From contig JAUIMM010000483.1 of assembly GCA_031769625.1 (NCBI GenBank), forward strand, positions 3,803,501 to 3,867,500: 64,000 nt of DNA, in the 5' to 3' direction. Of this stretch, positions 32,999 to 45,231 are shown piece after piece. The translations under genes and the position numbers were made by a program. Within the stretch, counting starts at the first letter, position 1. Each line of letters starts with the position of its first letter. A model generated the notes under the pieces. That model did no database searches, was not told the origin of the DNA, and saw nothing but the letters and a program-made list of their open reading frames with translations. The DNA comes from Taudactylus pleione. Lineage: Eukaryota > Chordata > Amphibia > Anura > Myobatrachidae.

Positions 32999-33327
32999 GT
33001 GAGCGAGCGGCATCTACGCGAACGCCCGAGGCGTAAGTGCACAACGGTGCTGATTGCTGACAGCTGCCACCTCAAAGGCCCCCTAAGGATGCACTGTGCC
33101 CGCTGCCTGCCCTTCAGAGCCTCCAGCATACGAGGCTCCATGAAAGTACACCTGAACTACGTGCTGCTGCGCCGGGCGCAGGAGGGAGCAGCTCCCCTGC
33201 ACTTTGTGATGCTGGAAGAGGGTGCCCGCTGCCGGCTGAGAGATGGCCGGGTGTGCAGGTGGTGCTGGACGAGCAGAGCCAGAGGTGGCAGAAGCTGTAG
33301 GAGAGCCCAGATGGTGAGAAACACCCT
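32999..33327 (+). pseudogene. Unidentified GC-rich open frame, possible captured gene fragment
   Basis: The plus frame runs from ATG 32999. Its part from about 33139 (MKVHLNYVLLRRAQEGAAP, then LHFVMLEEGARCRLRDGRV) has a protein-like composition. Near 33254 a one-base shift gives QVVLDEQSQRWQKL and a stop at about 33298-33300. That tail is more protein-like than the arginine/cysteine-rich continuation of the annotated frame, so I suspect a frameshifted coding remnant. I do not recognise the family. It lies between the ends of a probable transposon, which suggests gene capture or a retrocopy. Chance openness of GC-rich DNA is the alternative. Confidence 0.3.
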
Positions 33328-33579
33328 GACTAGCCCGTCTGGGAGTCCCAGTATCTGCTTCCTCCTGGGCGAGTGCTGCCTGAGACTTCCCCCCAGCTCC
33401 CTCTCTCTCTCTTTCCATCTCCATATATATCTATATACATCCTGCCCGTGTCCCACCTCCAGCCTGCCTGGGGGTCTCCACGCAAATGTTGTGCATAGTA
33501 GTTTTTTACATATTTGTTTTGGGAGGGGGCATTCCTCTATTTGACAGTGGCACCTGAGGGTTGGAAATTGGGTCGGAGG

Positions 33580-33608
33580 GTGTGTGTGTGTGTGTGGGGG
33601 GGGGGGGC
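33580..33608. repeat. (TG)n followed by poly-G
   Basis: GTGTGTGTGTGTGTG then about a dozen G residues. Confidence 0.9.
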
Positions 33609-33659
33609 AGTAGGCAGAACGTTTGCTTTGGGTGCGAGAAACCTTGCATCGGCCCTGAC

Positions 33660-34408
33660 TCCACCTGTAAAAAATAAATTAAACTAAAGACAGGACACGG
33701 ACACAAAACCCCCCACGCAGCCCTCATTTACCTGTTTATTCCTCACAACCTGTTTGGCCCCTGTAGCATCCCCGAATTTGGACAAAACAAAAAACCCTAG
33801 CTAGTGCCCCTCGGGGAGCCACGTTGCAAGTGAGAGGTCACTCGTGGACACACTCCTCATAACAATGAATGGCGACGCGCAGATAGGTAAGTTCGCGGCA
33901 GTTCCCACACTAGTGATCTGTCACATAAACTCGCCTGCTAGAGGCAGCTCTGCTATTTGGGCTTGTCTGCAGCGGCTTCTAAACCCACCGCCTAGTAAAT
34001 CCGGGGTTTCTACGCTTCGAACTAAAACAAAAAAATTTATAGTAGCTTCGATGTTCTGTTGTGTTCTAAAGTCGGGCATTTGGTCGGTTTCTAGTCGGTT
34101 TGGTCTTTAGTAAATGGTCGTATTGTAAAACCGATGGAAAAACGCCCTAAAAAAAAAAGCAAATACACAATCCCAGTAACTATTTGTACTATTACAAACC
34201 AGGGGAGCACCGCCAACAGACAAAACACTCCACCACAATCTATGACAATCATTTTTTGTGTTATAGTTGGCAAATAAATTATTGTATCTTATAAAGTCTT
34301 GTGCGGGATACAAAGTTTCCACAAAGAACTACATATCACAGCATGCCCAGCCACCAGTTTGCTGTTATGGGGTGCTAAAACTTGTTCATGTTTTAAGACA
34401 TGAACAAC
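33660..34408. other. Unassigned intergenic DNA
   Basis: No supported gene. A poly-A-rich stretch at about 34148-34160. Confidence 0.5.
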
Positions 34409-34637
34409 GGGCCTCATTCAGAGATGTGGGCGAACCCAATGGTTTGTGTACATCTCCGATGGTGGGGCGCCTGCCAATGTGCAGAATATGTCCTGCGTCG
34501 TCGCATACAGTGCCCCCTGATCTGCAGCCTGATTGACGCTGCTGGCGGGGTGGGGGAGTGCCGAGACCAGGGTCTCCGTCTTCCGACACTATGGAGCTGC
34601 GGCATGTATGTGTATACGTTTATTTATAAAAAGAAAC
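34409..34637. mobile_element. Probable Harbinger-like MITE half
   Basis: Starts GGGCCTCATTCAGAGATGTG, the family terminus, but runs into the complete copy at 34641 without its own right end. Confidence 0.45.
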
Positions 34638-34640
34638 AAT

Positions 34641-35139
34641 GGGTCTGATTCACTACGGATCGCAATAAGGCGTACGCACGCAGTATTACTACGAATATAT
34701 ACTAATCCATAGCGATGGCAATGTTGCCGCACCGCTACATAAGGATGCCCACTTCACCTACAGGGATATCCGTAATGGTTAGCAAGACTGGGGAAACATC
34801 GGTACAATCGAGTACCATCGGACCCATACGCACAGTTAAGGCTGGTCAGACCTTACACAGGAATTGCTTACTTCAGCTCATGCTATGAGGTTTCAGGCTG
34901 CATATGGTATCGCAGTGGTTAATATATGCACCCCCCTGCAACGCCGTTGAGACGCACTGGCACGCCTGCATTTGGTTCACCACCCCCAAACGGCACTACA
35001 TGTCAATCACTCTACGATGGGTCTGCAATCTTAGTCCCGATCGCAGAGGCCAGTTTGCACAATGCGATGCATGCACAGAACGCAAAAATCAGACGATTGC
35101 GTGCGCATAAACAAATGTTATCCTTGCTGAATCAGACCC
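34641..35139. mobile_element. Harbinger-like MITE, subfamily C
   Basis: Left GGGTCTGATTCACTACGG, right CCTTGCTGAATCAGACCC, flanked by AAT on both sides (34638-34640, 35140-35142). Contains GTACCATCGGACCCATACGC and GCAATCTTAGTCCCGATCGC. Confidence 0.85.
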
Positions 35140-35212
35140 AATTGGGTCATGAAAGTGGACTACCCATTTAAGAAAAAATATTCAAAAATCAGACCTTTTG
35201 TCTTAAAAGAGA

Positions 35213-35409
35213 AAATATATATATATATATTGTAGTATTCCCATGGTAACCATTCACAGTCATATACCAAAACTACCCCTTTCTGTAGCTCATCCCAGGC
35301 TTTTATGCTAGAGTAAATGTATTAGCCTGTTTTATTGTAGTCAGTAGCATAATGGTCTGATAAGTATGGCAAGCAGCAATCTGTGCTGAATGCAGGCAGT
35401 GATGTTGTG

Positions 35410-35441
<32 letters not shown>
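35213..35441. repeat. AT microsatellites
   Basis: Two alternating AT runs at 35213-35230 and 35410-35441, separated by unassigned DNA. Confidence 0.85.
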
Positions 35442-35754
35442 GCGCTCAGTTTGTCTTGTAATAACATACAGTGCGCACATTCAGCGATAGTCGCAGCCCA
35501 ATACACAGAAAGCATTTGTCTTAAACCATATTAATTATTATAGTGAACAGATAATAAAATAACAGATTCTCTATGATAACGACTTGTATTCCATCCTATC
35601 ATTCATCCATCTAACATGAAAACACAACTGAGATGTAATCATTGACTTTTCCTCCCGATGTATAAGCAGCATCTGTATTTGTCAGGTATCAGCTAAGAGG
35701 GCCATAACTAGGGGTGTGCATACCTTCTAACCAAGGGCGTAGCAAGACATAAAG

Positions 35755-37015
35755 GGGCCTCATACAGGGGCAAATCATGTCCCAAATCTGCATATAGATA
35801 TAAGCCCCTGCTCTGCCTCTCTAAGCTTATGGAGGTACATGTCCCAAATCTGCATATAGATATTAGCCCCCTGCTCTGCCTCTCTAAGCTTATGGAGGTA
35901 CATGTCCCAAATCTGCATATAGATATAAGCCCCTGCTCTGCTTATGGAGGTGCATGTCCCAAATCTGCATATAGATATTAGCCCCTGCTCTGCCTCTCTA
36001 AGCTTATGGAGGTGCATGTCCCAAATCTGCATATAGATATAAGCCCCTGCTCTGCCTCTCTAAGCTTATGGAGGTACATGTCCCAAATCTGCATATAGAT
36101 ATTAGCCCCCTGCTCTGCGTCTCTAAGCTTATGGAGGTACATGTCCCAAATCTGCATATAGATATTAGCCCCCTGCTCTGCGTCTCTAAGCTTATGGAGG
36201 TGCATGTCCCAAATCTGCATATAGATATAAGCCCCTGCTCTGCCTCTCTAAGCTTATGGAGGTACATGTCCCAAATCTGCATATAGATATAAGCCCCTGC
36301 TCTGCTTATGGAGGTGCATGTCCCAAATCTGCATATAGATATAAGCCCCTGCTCTGCCTCTCTAAGCTTATGGAGGTGCATGTCCCAAATCTGCATATAG
36401 ATATTAGCCCCTGCTCTGCCTCTCTAAGCTTATGGAGGTACATGTCCCAAATCTGCATATAGATATTAGCCCCTGCTCTGCCTCTCTAAGCTTATGGAGG
36501 TACATGTCCCAAATCTGCATATAGATATAAGCCCCTGCTCTGCCTCTCTAAGCTTATGGAGGTACATGTCCCAAATCTGCATATAGATATTAGCCCCCTG
36601 CTCTGCCTCTCTAAGCTTATGGAGGTACATGTCCCAAATCTGCATATAGATATAAGCCCCTGCTCTGCCTCTCTAAGCTTATGGAGGTACATGTCCCAAA
36701 TCTGCATATAGATATAAGCCCCTGCTCTGCCTCTCTAAGCTTATGGAGGTACATGTCCCAAATCTGCATATAGATATAAGCCCCTGCTCTGCCTCTCTAA
36801 GCTTATGGAGGTACATGTCCCAAATCTGCATATAGATATAAGCCCCTGCTCTGCTTATGGAGGTACATGTACCAAATCTGCATATAGATATAAGCCCCTG
36901 CTCTGCTTATGGAGGTATATGTACCAAATCTGCATATAGATATTAGCCCCTGCTCTGCGTCTCTAAGCTTATGGAGGTACATGTCCCAAATCTGCATATA
37001 GATATTAACCCCTAA
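35755..37015. repeat. 62/63-bp satellite array, about 21 units
   Basis: Unit TATGGAGGTACATGTCCCAA, ATCTGCATATAGATATAAGC, CCCTGCTCTGCCTCTCTAAG, CT. Several units are shortened by loss of GCCTCTCTAAGCTTA-type sequence (for example near 35940, 36303, 36855). GATATTAGCCCC and GATATAAGCCCC variants alternate. Open frames on both strands follow the repeat and are not genes. Confidence 0.95.
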
Positions 37016-38049
37016 CATTAGCATGTAACATTTCTACAAGCTGAGACGCCCACTTGCAGCATCTTGAGACAGTGCATTTCTGTATCGGAGCGCCTTAAGA
37101 CACATCATCGGATGCAACATCGACACTTACAGCAGTTCTATGGCAGGTGCAGTTTCTCTGTCCAAGTACGGCCTCCTGTGTGCTTGTGGCGAAACGCTCG
37201 CATCGGCTTAGACACCCCAATACCTTCCCGGTACGCCCACTAAACTTCAAAGAGCCTGCATCCGAATCTGTCCTGCGTCTCTGAGCGGTAACTATCAGTA
37301 CGCACGTGCATTTCCACTCAGTCGTATGCGCAGACTTACAACATCGGTCGTTAGCGTCCACTTTGTTAATCACGCACACAATGTTTTATTATATGCACCT
37401 TAAAGTGAGACTATTCAAATTGCGCAACAAATCGGCTAAGGACGCAGTTTTAGACAACGATTCTAGATTTCCCCAATGTCCCACTGTTTACATCAGCCAT
37501 TTACTGTCTGTGATAAAATAGCAGCAAGAATCTGCCACTGAATTAGTACAGAATACAGTGAATAAAATCTAATATTCTTTATAGAGTAACAGCTAAGAGA
37601 TGACCTTGAGAGACTACGACGAACAATTGAAATTGTGATGCTTCTCTTCACAAAAATTTAGGAACACGAACCAAACATTTCCTCTCTGCAAAATTAATTG
37701 TATAATAATTTTATTCTCCTGCGAATGTTGAATGTGAACAAGATCCCATAACACAGGCAATGCAAATTAGAGCTTTATAGCTCTCCAACTATAAAATGGA
37801 AAATAAATTTAACAAATAGCAGAATAGTCATTTACTGTTGAAGTCAAACTGTCGATGTTTCAGTTTTTACAACAGAAAGGAAAAGTGTAAATGTACCGTT
37901 AGCAATGGAAACGTATCTGAGAATATTTAAAGATGTAGCAAGGCGTCTCTGCTTCCTGCTCCGATAGGCCACCCCTCATCCCCCCATGTGACATCATGCA
38001 CTGGGGGAGCACAGGAAGATGGGTGCGTCATCTCCAAGGGGTAGATGTA
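37016..38049. other. Unassigned intergenic DNA
   Basis: No gene recognised. Mostly AT-rich with a GC-rich piece at 37040-37330 that contains no conserved frame. Confidence 0.5.
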
Positions 38050-38134
38050 CTAAATTGAGAGTTTTTAGAAGTGGAGATGTTGCCCATAGCAACCAATCAG
38101 ATTCTACTTAACATTTAACTAGCACCTTCTAGAA

Positions 38135-38880
38135 AAGGGATGGGGAACCTCAGGCCCGTGGGCTGTATAAGGCCCCGGAATCATTTGGTGTGGCCCTCTG
38201 AGCTTTTTTCTACTAGCCACATCTGCCTAGCAGGGTGCCTAGATTGGTGCCTAGAATCTATGCAGCAGTGCCATCAGGAGCGTCCTTAGGACATACTTGC
38301 CGACAATTAGCTCCAGCCTTCCGGGAGGGAGCTGATTGTCGGCTAATAGCAAGGGGCGGGGCCGGGCATTGGGGGCGGAGCCGGGGTGGGGGGCGGTCAT
38401 TTGGTGGCACACTGGGGGCGGGGACGCACGATCGCGTCATCGTGACTCCGCCCCCTCTTCACAATGCTGTTATTTTTAGCATTGTGAAGCAGGGGGCGGG
38501 GCCACGATGACGCGATTCTGCGCGAATCGCGTCACCGGGGCTTCCGTTTTTTTCAAGGGGAAGGTCGGGAGGGTCGCAAGCTTCCGGGAGGCTTGCCTGC
38601 CTTTCCGGGAGGCCGGGAGCGGCACCCGAAAATCGGGAGTCTCCCGGCCAAATCGGGAGGGTAGGCAAGCATGCCTTAGGACGCATCAGACGGTCGCACT
38701 GCTGCCCTTACAGCTCCCCGGAGCATCCTCACGATGCCCCAGGCATTGCTGTATTCACCAGCGATTGTGGTCCTGCCCCCGTGTGACATCACATTGAGGG
38801 GTCATGGCCTGCACCAGGCTCTCGAATAATATTAAATATTTTAAAATGGCCCTCGGACAAAAAAAGGTTCCCCACCCCTG
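38135..38880. mobile_element. hAT MITE, CAGGGATGGGGAACC family, with nested MITE
   Basis: Ends AAGGGATGGGGAACC and GGTTCCCCACCCCTG; flanks TTCTAGAA and TTCAAGAA (7 of 8; 38127-38134, 38881-38888). Own sequence resembles 8450-8810 (CCTCAGGCCC, TGGCCCTCTGAGC, AAAATGGCCCTCGG). Interrupted at 38292-38673. Confidence 0.9.
38292..38673. mobile_element. hAT MITE, CATACTTGCC family, innermost
   Basis: CATACTTGCCGACAATTAG to GGGTAGGCAAGCATG, with a perfect 8-bp duplication CCTTAGGA (38284-38291, 38674-38681). Very similar to 1985-2370, so the family was active after 38135-38880 inserted. Confidence 0.93.
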
Positions 38881-38945
38881 TTCAAGAAGATAATAGCTAG
38901 AAACTGATTGGTTGTTATGGGCAACGTCTCCACTTATAAAACCCG

Positions 38946-41900
38946 CGCTACCTCCAAGCATCCTGCAAGGTGGAAATGGGTGGTGGGCTGCCTCTCTAGG
39001 GTGAACCCTGGGCGACGGCATCGGCCGCACACATCCATTTTTATAGGTGATGCACTGTAATTATTACCTGTCACCTACAGATAGAGGAGGCAGCCATTTT
39101 GTGCAAAAATCCATTATTCACCCTCTTAAATCACTGGGGATTAATGATGTCACTTAAATCACTGGGATTAGTGATGTCACTGCATTCTCAAATATTTTAA
39201 GTATACAAAATGGCTGCCGCCACCATGTCCATGAGGTACTTAGCTGTCTGAGACAGTGGATAAATAGGATGAACGGTGTGAGGAGAAAGAGAAGAAAAAT
39301 GGTCAGCGATATAGAAAGAGGAAGGATTCGGTGGGTGAATGGGACGGAGTGGGATGGTAAAGTGAAATTAGGGGTTTGTCTGTCACGATGTTTGATGAGT
39401 ATATTGTAGGTGCGATGCTCAGTCGCTTTACATTATGGAGGCATAGATTGGCCATGCAGCACTGTGACTATCGTCCTCCCTGTAGTTGCTGCGATACTAG
39501 AGGCAGTGTGGCCTCACCATCTTGAGGCATCCATGTACCTCCCTGGCAGGCTGGAGCTCAGGTACAAGCTGTCAGCATTTGGGGGAGGTAAAGGGGTGTG
39601 ATTAGAAAAAAACGCCGGCATTTTGGGACTGTTTGCTGAGCGTGCCCTAGTGAGCCTGTGTGTATTAGTCCCCAGCGTCTTAGGTGAGCAGCTCTGTCTG
39701 AGAGGTTCCATGTGCGACCAATGTTTCCGCTTTTGTATGTAAGCGGCGGATGTGAGACGCCAGAGGTGGGCATCTCAGTGCACAAGACATCAGCTAAGTA
39801 ATTAGCATTGTTGCAAGTCTATGGGAATTGCGTCCATGTCTGAATCAGGCTGTGTGTGTGTTTAGGGATCTGCTGCTGAAGTTTAAAATGCCCTATTAGT
39901 GGTCTTAATTCTTCACGAGTTTATTCTTTTGCTCTACCTCTGGCTCTCTGATGCTGTTTTTTTGTGTCGATGCAGGACTTTGGGGGGGGGGGGGGGTGAC
40001 ACATAATTTATCTTTATTTTTATCTGATTTTTCTATCAGCATATCCACAATAGATGCAGTTCCCCCTTTTCTATAACCCCCTGTGTGCACCATCTTATAT
40101 AAGTAGAACAACGGAAGAAGTGGGGTCCAGCAGTCTCAGCCTAATGGATGCTGGGCATTATAGACTCAGGGCCCAACATCATACACAGCCGTATGGCCGG
40201 AACGCGACTGTATCCGTCACACGGCTATGCCCCCCTCCCAGAGGTGTGGATAGCCCGTTTAACTGCCTCCCTCCCCTATCCAGCCCTCCTGATGACTCCC
40301 ACCTACACCACTGGGGTGGCAGAGTTTAAGCCTGGCCGGAGTCGGGTCCTTCAAATGGCGGTCAGCACCGGTCAATGATCCCCCTATGGGGTAGCGCCCA
40401 CGAGCGGCTGCACTGCTCGAACGACCCTGGAGCCGGCCCTGACACTCGTGTATTTTAATTAATTACATTTATTATTTTATTGCCTAATATGCCAAGATTT
40501 GAACCACAAGTATTTTGTACACTAACAAAAGTGACAGTATCTGCGCAAGGTCTTGCTACAAAACTGCCTTTTTTTCGATATTTCATATTGCAGGGAAGCT
40601 CTATAGGGTGAGAAAGCTCTGTCCCTGCAAACATCACAGCACTATTCTCACTGTATGTTTCGAATTCCCCCCCCTATGAATTAAAGGATTTGGAGTAGTT
40701 GTCAATACATTTCAGTGAAACCAAAATAATGATGGGAAAGGGGTTTTTGCATCGGCTGACACCAACCCTAGAGACGCCTCTGGATATATTTTGTATATTT
40801 TTAACAACGTATATATATCTTGCTGTTATTATTACAGTAGAGACACCGATGGCACCATGGATGGAGTAATGGTTAAGCCTTCTATGGCCATCCCTATATA
40901 GAGGGTGTGATAGAAGCACTGGAAAAGTGCTGGATGGCATATATGTGTGTCCCAGATTCTTAACATATATGTTTTAAAACCGCCAGGAAACGTCTATGCT
41001 TGTGCTTGATGAGAGTTGGGCTTTGAGTAAAAGTCGGATAATGGGTCCTGGGGGTGTGGATGTGAGAGTGAAGGGAGGGCTCCATCTACAGGGCCAGTTC
41101 GGCTTTTCAGGTCTTCTACCTGAGAGCAAGCTAATCAGTGCCTACAGCTGGGAGTCTCATTTAAGCTGTGTAGGGCTATGGCTCAGGGTCTCACACCTGG
41201 GGAGAACAAGCAGGCAGGCTTGTTCAGAGACACTGTGACATACTTATTGTAAGTAATGTTTGTGGTGAGGGCAGTAGACCCTACCACTGTTTTAGAGAGG
41301 GATGTTTATTGTCTAGTTAGTGCCCAGACGGGCTAGGATTTATGTTTATGATTTTAATTTTTTTTATTACTGCACAATAAATACTAGCTGCGGCTAGATG
41401 GCATGAAAACCCTGGACTGCTGTGCTGTTTCCTGGCTGCAGTGTGTAAGGAGGTGACAAACTACCCCAGGAGAGGGACCTCATACCAGGGTTATAGAAGT
41501 TATAGAGTTGCACATGATTATAAGGGTTATAGAGTTGCACATGTTTGAAAGTGGTTTGAATTTACAACATTATAAAACATTCATCATTTGACACACAGCT
41601 GTCGAAGGAAAATAATGGTTGATTCTGATAGTGGAAGTTCCGATCTAACAAGGAAGCTGTGTATGGAGTTGTGAAAACAACACCCTTGTTCTCAACCACC
41701 AAATGCATAGCTACAGCGGAAGAGGGCTGGTGGCTGTATAATCCTGTGGGGTCTGTTCGGGGCTCTAGCCTTACACATATATTTCTTATTATCTTTTTGT
41801 TTTTCTGTCTACTGCAAATATTCAAATGTGCGTTTAAAATATTTTTGTTCTATCACATTACCTGCACTATCGTAAAGTGGCGCTAATAATTCTGGTTAGC

Positions 41901-42409
41901 CCTCTGTGCAGTAGAGGTTCCACAGTTTGTCTTCTCTTCCCCATAATCCATTTATCTCATCCTAGAACCTTAATGTCAGTCTTATTCAGGTGTGAGAATC
42001 TATGGGCGTCTATTCGTTATGTTAATTATCGGGGTGCAAACGAACCCCGATAATTAACATACTAACTCACGATGAGCGCGGTGGCGCAATTCATCATTGC
42101 TCTGGCACGGAGACAGCTATTCCAAAGATCAGATGTCTCCACGAAGCGGATTCACCGCTCCTTTCACTGCCGAGTCGACTACACAAACCCCCGGTGTCCG
42201 GCGGAAGAAGTTGGACAGGGGCGGAGGCATCTGAAAGGATCCCTCTTCACAACCCGGGACTCCCACACTCTGCAGGGTGAGCGGTTCATTAAGGGATAAT
42301 AAATAGACCCTGTAGTCTACTGACAAATTATTTATTTTTCATGGACATGCCCCAATGATATAGTATAAATAACTATTTTCTTCTTGTATCACTCCTGGGG
42401 GTATATATA
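38946..42409. other. Unassigned intergenic DNA with simple repeats
   Basis: No gene supported. A poly-G run lies at 39981-39997. CAGGGCCAGTTCGG near 41090 and CTGGAGCCGGCCCTGAC near 40428 resemble hAT-type ends but lack partners. A short inverted pair GTTAATTATCGGGG/CCCCGATAATTAAC lies at 42020-42058. Short frames have no family resemblance. Confidence 0.5.
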
Positions 42410-42550
42410 TTTACTAAAGTGCCCATAGCAATCAATCAGATTCTACTTATCATTTATCTAGCACCTTCTAGAAGATAAATAGCTAGAATCTGATTGGTTG
42501 CTACAGGCAACAACTACACTTCTAAAAATCTGTACTTTAGTAAATACACC
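42410..42550. mobile_element. Palindromic 'CAACCAATCAGATT' MITE, intact
   Basis: TTTACTAAAGTGCCCATAGC at left and CTGTACTTTAGTAAATACACC at right; the arms CAATCAGATTCTACTTATCATTTATCTAG / CTAGAATCTGATTGG fold back. Shows the uninterrupted form of 38050-38945. Confidence 0.85.
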
Positions 42551-44337
42551 CCCCCCCCGTACTTTGGACCACTAATATATGCAGTATTCTACAGTACGCA
42601 TCTCTGTGACCGGACTGTTGCTACCTGACCGCCACCTATTGGTAAGCTTGGCATCATTCCCGTAATATGCAACAGCACTCACTGGCAACAGCCCTGCGCT
42701 AGGTGCAAACGTTGCATCTGATAACGTGTACCCACAACGCTGCCCAGCCCACATTCCTGTTGCCACTACCTGTCTGAACGCTGCCTATGAGTGAAAGCCT
42801 CATTACAATCCAGTTACACCCCTGTCAGTTGCAAGCTGAGATGTGGCGGAATTGTTTTCACCTGTGCATCGACCATAGATGGGTACGCTCTGATCCAGAG
42901 CACGCACACTGCAATAGTGCTCAAAATATGTCCAGCAAAACCGATGAGACCTATATCTATAATGTTTGCTGCCTCTATCCTCTGCCTGTGATACAGTACC
43001 TCCGTAGCCTGTCATTAATATATTGCATTAAGGTGTCAAATCACAAGACTGCATTGAAACAGAATGAGTTGCTTTCAGGGTGCAATTAGTGTACATAAAG
43101 CCTTGGCATTAGTCATACTCATCAATCGATCACTATTTAAAGGTCCAATGAGCCTTCAACCATAGCCAATAATATTTACGGTGTAGGGCAAGATATGGGT
43201 CTGCAGTAGATGTGAGTACTAGTAAGTAGTAATTAGACTTAAACCGTAGATCATAGCTGGTTAATGGTTATGATGGGAAAAAAAATTGCCCTTGAACCCA
43301 GCCGTTTCTATATACGTCACTGTCCTGTTCCTGGGTATATATTGCACCCACAAGCTGATCCTTTGCTCCTGCACCCTGGATGGCAGCACCAGTGGCACTG
43401 CCCATGGTACAGTCCTGTATGGTAGCAAAAACATTAACCAAAAATTGTCAGCTGACATTCACAGTATATACCAGTATACCTAGAGCCATTTTGTATATAC
43501 TCACCCCACTCCATGGATTATCCTTTGTACGCACAAAAGTGTATTGCAGAGACCAGCGGATCAGTAACTAACTTACACCTGTCACCGGCTCTATACAAGT
43601 TTGGTGCTAATCTGTTGGTCTTCACAATAAACATGGGATAAAACCTAATCTTGAGCTCACGCCAAGCTGTAATATTTCTGTTTACGCTACTACCCCAGGC
43701 ACTTCCCCAATGTGAAGGGGTTAAATAAATGACTTGCCAGAATTAGCCTGGCAGCAGCTGCAGGAACCACGTCCCATTGTCTATATAGCGATGCTGCCTG
43801 CATGTCAGTTTGAGTTACAATTCTGACATGGATTTGTGGGCACAAAACTGAGGGATGATTGTTCGCCTGATAGACATAGGAATGAATGTAAATGACTGCC
43901 AGCCTGTAATTATACGGTTTTATATTAGGATGGCAGCTACTGTACGTTCAATAAAGACAATACTACTTTATGTTCTGATTCCAATCCATCCCCCCAATCT
44001 AGCATTTTATCATTGTTCATAATGAAATCTTCACTGACATGTTCCACTTTTCACGCTCCGACACCGCAGCTGAACAATAGCGCAACTTTGGAAAGTAACT
44101 TTGCTATATAGAACAGCGTCACTTTTAAATTATTTTGATAACTCGAAATAGTCTTCGCTGCTGTACTGATGGGGTAGACGATACATAACATGAACAACGA
44201 TCCATTCATTCATTTCTGCACTACTTTGAAACTAGTAACACCTGCGATTAAAGGGACCGAAACATTGACTCATTTATTAAGACGTATGTACACCTGAGAA
44301 AGCTGTATTATATGTGGGTGGTCACGAGCTGGAAGGG
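42551..44337. other. Unassigned intergenic DNA
   Basis: No gene, RNA gene or repeat border recognised. Frames up to 100 codons (42787-43089) lack recognisable motifs. Confidence 0.5.
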
Positions 44338-44347
44338 CCGCTGAGAC

Positions 44348-44792
44348 GGTATGCAGTCGTGAAAGCCAGCGGACCTAATCCCGACAGCCGGCTTCCCGAC
44401 TGCTTAATCCTGACGAGGGTTAAATGACCGGCACCTACATCTAGACGCCTGTCATTTTACCGACGTCGGGAGACCGGTGCCTGGCATCCCGATCGAACCC
44501 CCCCGGGAGGTTAGGGTTAGGCTAGAGGAAGGGAGGGTTAGGGTTAGGCACCCCCCGGGGGACTTAGGTTTAGGTGGCGGAGAAGGGGGGGTTAGGTTTA
44601 GGCACTTGAGGGGGGATTAGGGTTAGGCACTGGGTCGGAAGGTTAGGGTTAGGCACCCTAATGGAGGGTTAGGGTGGGAGAATAGGTTAGTGAATACTTA
44701 CCTGGGGACGATCAGGATTTTCATCCTGTTCGGGCAGCCGCTGTCGGGATTTGAACCGCCGGCCAGGGGTCCGGCGGTAAATCATACCAATT
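44348..44792. mobile_element. DNA element with telomere-like TTAGGG core, copy 2
   Basis: Starts GGTATGCAGTCGTGAAAGCC and ends CCGGCGGTAAATCATACCAATT; the direct repeat CCGCTGAGAC flanks it (44338-44347, 44793-44802), a probable target duplication of 9-10 bp. The core has TTAGGGTTAGGCA units separated by G-rich linkers as at 7441-7942. The right end includes TCGGGATTTGAACCGCCGGCC, identical in the first copy. Confidence 0.78.
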
Positions 44793-44802
44793 CCGCTGAG
44801 AC

Positions 44803-45098
44803 ATTAGGTGGGCTTGGGTACTCAGCGGCGGACCCAGCTATGGGCCATCAGTGTGTAAAGTCCTAGGGTGCACACAGCCGTCGTCAACACTTGTACCCCT
44901 GGCAATATGCCACCCCCGCACACCCATGTCCAGGGGCAGTTTAAGAGAGAAGGGCACCCATGTGCAGGCTCTGTGCGGGCCCCCTCCTCTCTGCGGTACA
45001 GTAGACTGGCAGTGTGCCAGAGTCTACCGCACATGCGGTACATAGGCGAGTATGGTATAAACATGTCTAGTTTCTGGAATGGTTATGTTTTGTTATAT
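44803..45098. other. Unassigned intergenic DNA with repeat-like phrases
   Basis: GGGCCCCCTCCTCTCTGCGG near 44978 matches the end of the hAT MITE at 58955-59305 (GGGCCCCCTCCTCTCTAG), suggesting an old, decayed relative around 44830-45000. Confidence 0.4.
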
Positions 45099-45231
45099 CT
45101 TATACACACGGTCAGATTTTCTTAAAGACATGAACGATAACGATTGTAAAAATCCTTCAATCATTCATATCATTGACATGTTGGGCATACATCAACCAAC
45201 GATATCTGACATTGACTGTGTTTGCAGAAAG

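Larger units (their letters stand above)
32796..33657. mobile_element. Probable DNA transposon carrying GC-rich unknown sequence
   Basis: Left end TCAAGGGCCCATCGACAC and right end GCATCGGCCCTGAC form an imperfect inverted pair (AGGGCC.ATC). The typical frog-repeat phrase GTGCGAGAAACCTTGCATCGG occurs at the right. No clear target duplication. The interior contains the unidentified open frame 32999-33327 and a (TG)n(G)n tract at 33580-33608. Confidence 0.45.
38050..38945. mobile_element. Palindromic 'CCCATAGCAACCAATCAGATT' MITE split by nested elements
   Basis: Left part ACTAAATTGAGAGTTTTTAG and TGTTGCCCATAGCAACCAAT; right part ACTGATTGGTTGTTATGGGC and GCAACGTCTCCACTTATAAA. Its two halves are separated by the hAT element 38135-38880, which in turn holds a hAT MITE. 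Sister copies: 42410-42550 (uninterrupted) and 47905-48207. Confidence 0.8.

Noticed and set aside
35755..37015. Repetitive protein frames in the 62/63-bp array
   Set aside because: Frames appear on both strands and shift with unit length; explained by the satellite.
44745..44765. tRNA B-box-like GGTTCAAATCCC (reverse strand), also near 7915
   Set aside because: No cloverleaf or A box around it; it is part of the terminal inverted repeat of the TTAGGG-bearing element.
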